From contig CALFYU010000731.1 in NCBI GenBank assembly GCA_937952455.1, forward strand, positions 1-10,769: DNA of 10,769 nt. The letters are read 5' to 3'. Within the stretch, counting starts at the first letter, position 1. Each line of letters begins with the position of its first letter. Positions 1 to 5,386 of this stretch are shown here, in pieces. The position numbers and the translations under genes are program-made. The DNA comes from an uncultured Planctomycetaceae bacterium (GTDB taxonomy: Bacteria > Planctomycetota > Planctomycetia > Planctomycetales > Planctomycetaceae). The notes beneath the pieces are model-generated. The model searched no databases. It had not been told where the DNA came from and was given only the letters and a program-made list of their open reading frames with translations.

Positions 1-1
1 C

Positions 2-427
2 GCCCCTGGTGTATCCGGAATTCTACCGCGTCACGCCCCGCCCTCAAGCCTGCCTGCTATGCCGGCCATTCCGCCTGCGAAGTCAGTGCTTGAAAACGTT
101 GGTAACGCGCTGCTCAATGAACGACACCTGGATGCTGAATTGGTCACGTCCGTCGCAGGCCGGCCTTAACTGTGCTGTTACGACGTTGCCCGCCGTCGGA
201 CCAAGGCACTCGATGACTTGATTCCTTCCGACCAGATTGGCGATGACAATCGTGAACCCCTCGTCTCCTTCGACCAGTTAACCCACCTACTCACGGACGA
301 AAACGACCGGCTGACGTTGGCCGCGTGCCGGGATTGCGGCGAACGGAGGTGTGCCTTACGGTATGCTATCTGTAAGACGTCTCTGATCTCATCCGGTTTG
401 CTTCTTCGTCCAAGGAGCTGCTCGTGA
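2..427 (+). pseudogene. Possible decayed or truncated reading frame at left edge
   Basis: No secure gene is visible before 424. One + strand frame (codons starting at position 2) reads as protein-like from the window edge to a TAA at 167-169, ending LLNERHLDAELVTSVAGRP. It then stays open to a TGA at 425-427, with hydrophilic, gene-like text such as KALDDLIPSDQIGDD and LTDENDRLTLAACRDCGERR. A TTG at 218 could start a 69-residue product, but I see no Shine-Dalgarno sequence there. Either the first part is the C-terminus of a gene entering from the left and the rest is chance, or a longer gene was broken by one stop. I recognise no family. The final TGA overlaps the GTG start of the next gene. 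Confidence 0.25.
412..417 (+). promoter_or_regulatory. Shine-Dalgarno site fixing the GTG start at 424
   Basis: AAGGAG lies six bases before GTG at 424. No other start nearby in this frame has such a site, and the product from 424 begins with a signal peptide. The GTG is therefore preferred over any internal ATG. Confidence 0.75.
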
Positions 428-1404
428 ATGCCCTCCGCAAACTGATCGCGGCAACGATGACCGTCCTTTCGCTGGCCACCGTTGCCTGGACGCAGTTTCC
501 CGGAGGCGGACCGCCGCCCATGCGGCGGCATACGACGACACAGTCGACGGGGAAATTGCAACTCGTTCCCGACTCGAAGAAATCGGCCGGGAAGAATCAG
601 GTGTCGATCAAAGTTGACGGGGATCTGCGTGTGATTCGTGCCAACGGCATCCCCAATCATCCGACGGGAGCATTCCCCAATCGCGGGAATCCCAATCGCA
701 TCACCGCCCAAAAGTATTTCTTCCGTATTCCCGCGCAACCTGCTGCGGCCAAACGGACCACGCCGCTGGGGATGCAGGACTTCGGCATCGCCATCAACGG
801 CGTTCCGTTTGATCCCGGGGCGGCGGAGTTTTATCTCGGCGATCGGCAAAGCGGCTGGCAGTATGAAGCACTGTCGGGAGCGGTGCCGCTGGGGATCGAT
901 GAAAACTATGCCCACGTGCAACCGACAGGCGCGTATCACTATCATGGGTTGCCCACGGCGTTGCTGGAGATTTTGGGTCTGCAAAAAGAAAAGCACTCCC
1001 CGCTGGTGGGTTGGGCGGCGGACGGGTTTCCGATCTATGCCGTCTACGGTTACGCCGATGCCAAGGATGCCGATTCCGAAGTGAAGCCGCTCGCTTCGGG
1101 CTATCGTTTGAAGCCGGGCCGCCGCCCCAGCGGACGCGGCGCGCCGGGCGGACGCCATGACGGCACGTTCGTTGCCGATTACGAATTCGTGGAAGGGGCG
1201 GGAGACCTCGACGAGTGCAACGGAAGGTTTTGCACCACGCCTGAGTTTCCCGACGGGACGTACGCATATTTTTTGACCGAGGATTGGCCGGTCATCCCCC
1301 GCGCCTTTCGCGGCACTCCCTCCGGCGATTTTGAACGCCGCCGCCCGCCTGGGGGCCGCGGTCGCCGCCCACCGCCACGACCACGACGCCCTGGTGACCT
1401 TTAG
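424..1404 (+). CDS. Secreted YHYH domain-containing protein
   Basis: The 326-residue product starts with a short basic N-terminus and a hydrophobic stretch (about residues 8-22), which fits a Sec signal peptide. The mature protein contains the signature Tyr-His-Tyr-His at residues 171-174 in the context TGAYHYHGLP, followed by GWAADGFPIYAVYG (about 198-211). Near the end come LDECNGRF (262-269) and PDGTYAYF (276-283). This order is typical of the YHYH family (Pfam YHYH), an exported group common in planctomycetes and marine bacteria. Its biochemical role is not established, though the conserved His and Asp/Glu residues suggest metal binding. The last 25 or so residues are almost only Arg, Pro and Gly and are probably disordered. 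The GTG start is supported by AAGGAG six bases upstream. The gene looks monocistronic: the next reliable gene begins about 250 nt later. Confidence 0.9.
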   Translation: MNALRKLIAATMTVLSLATVAWTQFPGGGPPPMRRHTTTQSTGKLQLVPDSKKSAGKNQVSIKVDGDLRVIRANGIPNHPTGAFPNRGNPNRITAQKYFFRIPAQPAAAKRTTPLGMQDFGIAINGVPFDPGAAEFYLGDRQSGWQYEALSGAVPLGIDENYAHVQPTGAYHYHGLPTALLEILGLQKEKHSPLVGWAADGFPIYAVYGYADAKDADSEVKPLASGYRLKPGRRPSGRGAPGGRHDGTFVADYEFVEGAGDLDECNGRFCTTPEFPDGTYAYFLTEDWPVIPRAFRGTPSGDFERRRPPGGRGRRPPPRPRRPGDL

Positions 1405-1584
1405 CCGAGCCCCATTTCAAAACTCGTCGCCATGACGTTTCAGTGACGCGGATTTGTCGAACTCGCAGCCGCAATCTCTGTCCCCTTTAGAATCGTTGGA
1501 ATCGGTTTAGGATGCACAATCGTCAGGCCGATAAACAGACCAGGCGCCTCTCGGCGTTTTCCGCGGACGGTTACTTTCGGGACG

Positions 1585-1631
1585 GCGGGCAGCATGCTGC
1601 CCGCGCGTGTTTGGACTTCGCTAGCAAGTCC
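1585..1631. repeat. Two adjacent inverted repeats (candidate operator or dispersed palindromic element)
   Basis: Positions 1585-1604 form a perfect 20-nt palindrome, GCGGGCAGCATGCTGCCCGC. Eight bases later GGACTT (1613-1618) and AAGTCC (1626-1631) form a 6-bp stem whose 7-nt loop contains the palindrome GCTAGC. Both lie 26-72 nt before the ATG at 1657. The first has no loop, so it suits a dimeric regulator's binding site or a cruciform better than a terminator, and no T-run follows. A dispersed REP-like or miniature element is an equal alternative, because two palindromes in tandem is the usual shape of such elements. Whether it is repeated elsewhere cannot be seen from this window. Confidence 0.55.
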
Positions 1632-1656
1632 ACTGCTCAAGCGGCCTGTGCGAATC

Positions 1657-2058
1657 ATGAAGTATTTTCGTCTCTGTTTGCTGCTGTTTCTACTGCGACC
1701 TTGCCCCGCATGCGTGGCGGGAGAGGTTGTTGATGGGATCACCGCGCTGCAGACGGAGAATGTGGCCATCGTCGGCATCTCAGATGAGGTCTGTCAATTT
1801 GGGTGCCCGCACCGTCACGAACATGACCACCCCTCGCACAAGACATCCGATCAGACCGGGTGTCCCTGTTGCGCTCCGGACTTTTATCCGGTCCAACTTT
1901 CCGTGCCGGTGAGTGCACCCGACAGCCGTTCATTCGATGGGATTCTATCGACGGTGGCCGATGTCGGATTCACGCGATCAATTCGCGAAAGACCGCCGGA
2001 GCCATCTCCCAATCCGTTGCCTGATCGCGCGGATCTGTCGTTGCCGCTGCTCATTTGA
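1657..2058 (+). CDS. Small exported His/Cys-rich protein, candidate metal binder
   Basis: The 133-residue product starts MKYFRLCLLLFLLRPCP, a typical signal peptide ending near residue 22. The mature part carries a dense cluster of metal-ligand residues: C46, C50, His at 52, 54, 56, 58 and 61 (HRHEHDH), then C69, C71 and C72 (CPCC). The second half is Pro-rich with no recognisable domain. The frame stays open upstream to an ATG at 1594, but that start would place a palindromic repeat and a hydrophilic leader before the signal peptide, so 1657 is preferred. No clear Shine-Dalgarno site precedes it. I cannot assign a family. Ligand composition and the genes downstream suggest periplasmic metal binding or sensing, which is inference. 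It is 314 nt from the next gene, so it may be transcribed separately. Confidence 0.6.
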   Translation: MKYFRLCLLLFLLRPCPACVAGEVVDGITALQTENVAIVGISDEVCQFGCPHRHEHDHPSHKTSDQTGCPCCAPDFYPVQLSVPVSAPDSRSFDGILSTVADVGFTRSIRERPPEPSPNPLPDRADLSLPLLI

Positions 2059-2372
2059 TGCGCCCGCGCCAAATTGCGCGCTGACGGTGCGTCTCTTAGA
2101 ACATCGAAGCCCAATTGCGCAACGCTAGGTGGCATGGCTCTTGCTGCGATGTCGCGGGAACACAAATCCGATGCACCGGCGATTGCTCCGCGTGTCGATA
2201 TTATCCGTTGGGGGTTCATCCGCCGACGTTCAGTTCGCTGGGGATAGTGGTGCGGCGTGCGAGATGCGGTGCAGATGATTGCTAAAACTACCGTGAAGTC
2301 GAGGACGTGTGCGAGATTCGCGAGTTCCTCGGTTCCGCAATACTCTTGAAACTTTTACCGAAAGTCTCCGAT
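2059..2372. other. Intergenic gap, no convincing gene
   Basis: This 314-nt gap separates the His/Cys-rich protein from the thioredoxin-like gene. A 37-codon frame from ATG 2134 (MALAAMSREHK...) lacks a ribosome site and any family resemblance. The octamer AATTGCGC occurs twice, at 2072-2079 and 2113-2120. I see no clear promoter, although one for the downstream operon would be expected here. Confidence 0.5.
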
Positions 2373-3149
2373 ATGAATCTCAAAACCTACGGACGACTCC
2401 GTCTTTTGGTGGCGTGTGGAACCTTGTTTGGGGCAATGGCTCACTGCGAAGCCGCTGACCCGGTGAAGACAGCGTCGCTTAGCAAGACCGAAACGTCGAT
2501 GGCCGCTAATTCGCGGCAGGAAAAATACTCGTTCATCATGTTCTGGAAGCAGCAGGACACGGCGACCAATGCCATGTGGAAAAATCTGCAGGCCGGTCTC
2601 GCTGACCGGTCGGACAATGCCGCCCCGATCGCCGTGCGAGTCAATGATCCGGCGGAAGCGGCGCTCGTCGATCGTTTTGGCGTCAGCCGCGCTCCCATGC
2701 CGTTGATGCTGGCGGTCGCTCCCAACGGAGCGGTGACGGCGTCCTATGTCCGCGAGTTGGATGCGAAGAAAATTGACGATGCCTTCGTCACCCCCACCAT
2801 GACCCGCTGCATGCTAGCCATGCAAAACCGGAAGGTCGTATTACTTTGCGTTCACGGCGACGAGCAGACGGCGCCGCCGCAGGGGGTTGCGGAATTTAAG
2901 GCCATTCCCTGCTACCAGAATACGTCGGAAATCGTACACATGCGCGTGGACGATCCGGCGGAAGGCAAATTTCTCTCGGAACTGAAGATCCGCCGGGATT
3001 CGCGGACGACGACCACCGTGTTTATGGCCCCTCCCGGCGTCATGCTGGGGAAATACCCGGCCGACGTCACCAAAGGACAGTTGATCGCCGAACTGCGCGC
3101 AGCGGGGAAGGGTTGCGGCGACAAGAACTGCAAGCACTGCCGACCGTAA
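2373..3149 (+). CDS. Exported protein with two degenerate thioredoxin-like domains and a Cys-rich tail
   Basis: The 258-residue product begins with a signal peptide (about residues 1-28). Residues 52-125 resemble a thioredoxin fold: FIMFWKQQDTAT stands where a CxxC active site would be, followed by VDRFGVSRAPMPLMLAVAPNG with a probable cis-proline at P110. Residues 153-245 look like a second copy, with KVVLLCVHGDEQTAPP and then a T-rich strand before VFMAPPG. Neither copy has a CxxC, so a plain disulfide-exchange role is unlikely. The tail CGDKNCKHC (C248, C253, C256) could bind a metal or carry thiols. The frame extends to a GTG at 2307, but ATG 2373 places the signal peptide at the N-terminus. 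The permease gene starts 28 nt after the stop, so they are probably co-transcribed. Known analogy: thioredoxin-like proteins neighbour a MacB-like ABC system in the Campylobacter P19 iron locus. Applying that here is inference. Confidence 0.75.
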   Translation: MNLKTYGRLRLLVACGTLFGAMAHCEAADPVKTASLSKTETSMAANSRQEKYSFIMFWKQQDTATNAMWKNLQAGLADRSDNAAPIAVRVNDPAEAALVDRFGVSRAPMPLMLAVAPNGAVTASYVRELDAKKIDDAFVTPTMTRCMLAMQNRKVVLLCVHGDEQTAPPQGVAEFKAIPCYQNTSEIVHMRVDDPAEGKFLSELKIRRDSRTTTTVFMAPPGVMLGKYPADVTKGQLIAELRAAGKGCGDKNCKHCRP

Positions 3150-3177
3150 CACTTGCTCGCACAGAAAGGAATCTGCG

Positions 3178-4395
3178 ATGACATTCACATCGATTATTTG
3201 GAAGGAGTTGCGCGAGCGGCCGACGGCAATGATTACCAGCGTGCTGTCGATCCTGCTGGGGGTCACCGCACTGGTGGCCATTCGCAATGTCTCCGTATTC
3301 TCCGAACAGGAAGTGGCCGGCAAGCTGGATACCTTGGGGGCCAACGTGCTCGTATTGCCCAAGGGGGTCACGCTTCAGGATTATTACGCGGCGGACATGC
3401 ACGAAGAGACGATTCCCGAACAACACGTCGCCGAACTGGCGCTGGCCGGGCTGACCGGCGTTGAGGGACTGTCGCCGAAATTGTGTGTGCCGATCAAGTT
3501 GCAGGAGAAATCCGCCACGTTGACCGGAATCCTGCCGCAGGCGGACCTGCAGACGATGGCCGCCTGGCAGGGGGGCCGGTTGTTCAAAAAACACGTTGGC
3601 TGCAAAGCCAAAATCAACGTGGCCAACGCCCAGGATGATGCGCCGGAGGCCTTGGCCCGCCGCCGCACGATCCAAGAATTGCACGACCACGAGGCGGTGA
3701 TCGGTGCCGACATCGCGGGTACGCTGGGTCTCAACACGGGCGATGCGGTCGACATGCTGGGGGAAACCTTCACTGTCATCGCCACGTTGGAGCCGACCGG
3801 GACGATTGACGACACGCGCGTCTTTGCGCACTTGCACACCGTACAACGGCTCGCGGGTGCCGGAGAGGTTGTTAACGTCATCGAGGTCATGGGGTGTTGC
3901 GAAGACGTGGCCAATGGACTTGTGGATCAATTGGGCACGATGCTGCCCGATACGCGCATTGTGACCATTGCCAACGTCGTCGAGACGCAAGTTTCAATCA
4001 ATCGCATGATGACGCGTCTGTCGTACTTGTTTCTGGCGATCCTGATCGCCGTCGGCGGCGCCAGCATGGCGAGTGCCATGTATGCCAACGTGATGGAGCG
4101 CCGCCGGGAAATCGGCACGCTGATGGCGCTCGGTGCGACGCGTCGATTTGTGACGCGATTATTTCTGGTGAAAGCGGGACTGCTCGGCTTGGCCGGCGGT
4201 CTGGGCGGCTACTTGCTGGGCAGCGGTTTGGCCCTGGTGTTAGGCCCGAATTTCGCCGGGGTGGCCGTGCAGCCGATACCGTCGTTGGCGCTGATTGCGG
4301 CCGGGACGGCCGTGCTGGTTTCGTTTGCCGCCAGCTATTTTCCGGCGCGCCGTGCGGCAGGCCTTGATCCTTGTCTCTGCTTCCAGGAGGTATGA
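3178..4395 (+). CDS. FtsX/MacB-type ABC transporter permease
   Basis: The 405-residue product has the MacB/FtsX permease layout. TM1 lies at about 18-38, followed by a large extracytoplasmic domain to about 275, then TM2 (281-301), TM3 (329-355) and TM4 (366-386). After TM1 comes LGANVLVLPKG (53-63), typical of this group. The cytoplasmic loop MERRREIGTLMALGATRR (306-323) is the FtsX-domain hallmark that contacts the ATPase, and the C-terminal PARRAAGLDP (389-398) is also characteristic. The ectodomain carries C103, C142 and the vicinal pair C240-C241 (VMGCCEDV), with C399 and C401 at the cytoplasmic end. AAAGGA seven bases before ATG 3178 supports the start. It lies between a thioredoxin-like exported protein and its ATPase, which starts 4 nt after its stop. 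MacB-type permeases usually work as mechanotransmitters or substrate exporters rather than channels. The substrate is unknown, and metal or redox-linked cargo is an inference from the neighbours. Confidence 0.88.
   Translation: MTFTSIIWKELRERPTAMITSVLSILLGVTALVAIRNVSVFSEQEVAGKLDTLGANVLVLPKGVTLQDYYAADMHEETIPEQHVAELALAGLTGVEGLSPKLCVPIKLQEKSATLTGILPQADLQTMAAWQGGRLFKKHVGCKAKINVANAQDDAPEALARRRTIQELHDHEAVIGADIAGTLGLNTGDAVDMLGETFTVIATLEPTGTIDDTRVFAHLHTVQRLAGAGEVVNVIEVMGCCEDVANGLVDQLGTMLPDTRIVTIANVVETQVSINRMMTRLSYLFLAILIAVGGASMASAMYANVMERRREIGTLMALGATRRFVTRLFLVKAGLLGLAGGLGGYLLGSGLALVLGPNFAGVAVQPIPSLALIAAGTAVLVSFAASYFPARRAAGLDPCLCFQEV
4385..4390 (+). promoter_or_regulatory. Shine-Dalgarno site for the ABC ATPase
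   Basis: AGGAGG sits inside the last codons of the permease, nine bases before ATG 4400. A nearer ATG at 4392 is only one base from the site and opens a two-codon frame (ATG ATC TGA), so it is not the gene start. Placement inside the upstream gene suggests translational coupling. Confidence 0.75.
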
Positions 4396-4399
4396 TCTG

Positions 4400-5092
4400 A
4401 TGTTACGACTCGAACAGGTCAGCAAAGTGTACCGCAAGCGCGGCGAGGAGATCGCCGCATTGCAAACGACGAACCTGGAGATTGCCGACGGGGATTTCGT
4501 GGCCATCATCGGCCCCAGCGGCAGCGGCAAGACGACGCTGCTGTCGACGCTGGGCGGCATGTTGGCGCCGACCACCGGCAAAATGTGGATTGACGACCAG
4601 TCGGTCTACGATTTGCCTGTCGCAGATCGCGCCCGTCTCAGGCAAGAAAAGATCGGCTTCGTGTTTCAAACGTTCAACCTCGTGCCGTATTTGACGGCGC
4701 GGGAAAACGTCTCGATTCCGATGTATCTAGCCGGCATGACCCCGGCGGCACAACGCGAACGGGCGACGGAATTGTTGGAAAGCGTCGGTTTGGCTGAGCG
4801 GATGGAGCACAAGCCAAGTGAATTGAGCACCGGCCAGCAACAGCGCGTCGCCTTGGCTCGCACGTTGGCCAACAATCCCGACCTGATTTTGGCGGATGAA
4901 CCGACCGGGAATCTCGATCCCGCCTCGCGGCAGATGGTTTTGTCCTATTTTGAGAAGTTCAATCAAACCGGCAAAACCATTGTGATGGTCACGCACGACA
5001 TCGCCGCCGCGCGCACGGCGAAACGAATGCTGAATCTCTCCGAGGGCGTCCTGGAAGGGATCCCGCACGAACCGGTCCTCAAATCGGCGTAG
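4400..5092 (+). CDS. ABC transporter ATP-binding protein, MacB/LolD-like
   Basis: The 230-residue protein is a complete, compact ABC ATPase of the LolD/MacB subfamily. Visible motifs are Walker A GPSGSGKTT (38-46), Q-loop Q90 in FVFQTFNLVP, signature LSTGQQQRVALA (142-153), Walker B ILADEPT (163-169) with catalytic E167, D-loop NLD (171-173) and switch H199 (VTHD). The signature reads LSTGQ rather than the more usual LSGGQ, a tolerated variant. The insert QTFNLVPYLTARENV after the Q-loop is typical of partners of FtsX-type permeases. It would power the permease immediately upstream at the cytoplasmic face, probably as a dimer. The start at 4400 is chosen from AGGAGG nine bases upstream and from the normal length. 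The frame is open to 4295, but that overlaps the permease C-terminus and is not coding. It is the last gene of the operon. Confidence 0.93.
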   Translation: MLRLEQVSKVYRKRGEEIAALQTTNLEIADGDFVAIIGPSGSGKTTLLSTLGGMLAPTTGKMWIDDQSVYDLPVADRARLRQEKIGFVFQTFNLVPYLTARENVSIPMYLAGMTPAAQRERATELLESVGLAERMEHKPSELSTGQQQRVALARTLANNPDLILADEPTGNLDPASRQMVLSYFEKFNQTGKTIVMVTHDIAAARTAKRMLNLSEGVLEGIPHEPVLKSA

Positions 5093-5386
5093 GTGTCTTT
5101 CTGCGAGTTTTCACTCGTCGGACGGCCGTCATGATGGCGGCTGTTTCCGACGGCATCATGCAGGCAAATGGAACGAAGGAACCATTTGAGATACAGCGGT
5201 ATTGTTGCCGATAAAAAGAACCGTTGCCCGGCACCTGCGCAGCTCCGCCCAGACCGCGGCAATCGAGAACCCACTTGCCCGCTGAGTCGGCAGCCTGGTT
5301 GGTAACAAGGCCAGGGCGAGCGCCTGCCGACTCGCGGGCTTTTTATGTTGCTTGCCAGTAGTTCGGCAACCCAGTCGGCGCGGTGT
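5093..5386 (+). other. Structured intergenic region, candidate 3' UTR or small RNA
   Basis: This gap separates the ATPase from the convergent acidic-protein gene and has no credible reading frame, but is dense in inverted repeats. CGAGT/ACTCG (5104-5108, 5113-5117) closes a TTTC loop. CGTCGGA/TCCGACG (5116-5122, 5146-5152) encloses GCCG/CGGC. CAAATGG/CCATTTG (5165-5171, 5182-5188) has a 10-nt loop. TTGCCG/CGGCAA (5205-5210, 5257-5262) closes a longer loop. A long terminator-like stem follows at 5278-5344. The first two hairpins share two bases and may be alternatives. It may be only an operon tail with a terminator, or a processed RNA. I do not recognise a known RNA family. Confidence 0.4.
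5278..5344 (+). terminator. Long stem-loop followed by T5, probable intrinsic terminator
   Basis: CCCGC (5278-5282) plus GAGTCGGCAG (5284-5293) pairs with CTGCCGACTC (5324-5333) plus GCGGG (5334-5338). This gives a 15-bp stem with a single bulged T at 5283. The 30-nt apical part can fold further through CCTGG (5294-5298) and CCAGG (5311-5315). A C and then TTTTT (5340-5344) follow on the + strand. There is no T-run on the minus-strand side, so it should stop transcription from the ABC operon but probably not from the convergent gene. It is longer and more branched than a standard terminator. Confidence 0.7.

Noticed and set aside
178..1158. 326-codon minus-strand open frame opposite the YHYH gene
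   Set aside because: It is Arg-rich low-information text opposite a gene with clear family motifs and a ribosome site; a GC-rich shadow frame.
1440..1778. 112-codon minus-strand frame over the palindromic spacer
   Set aside because: It overlaps the signal peptide region of the + strand gene and the palindromes, and shows no domain or ribosome site. It may be a by-product of a repeat element.
2072..2120. Octamer AATTGCGC repeated at a 41-bp interval
   Set aside because: Two short copies without symmetry or further copies are too weak to call a repeat or an operator.
3067..3990. 307-codon minus-strand frame
   Set aside because: It lies opposite the thioredoxin-like and permease genes, both with strong family features; composition is His/Arg-rich as expected for an antisense shadow.
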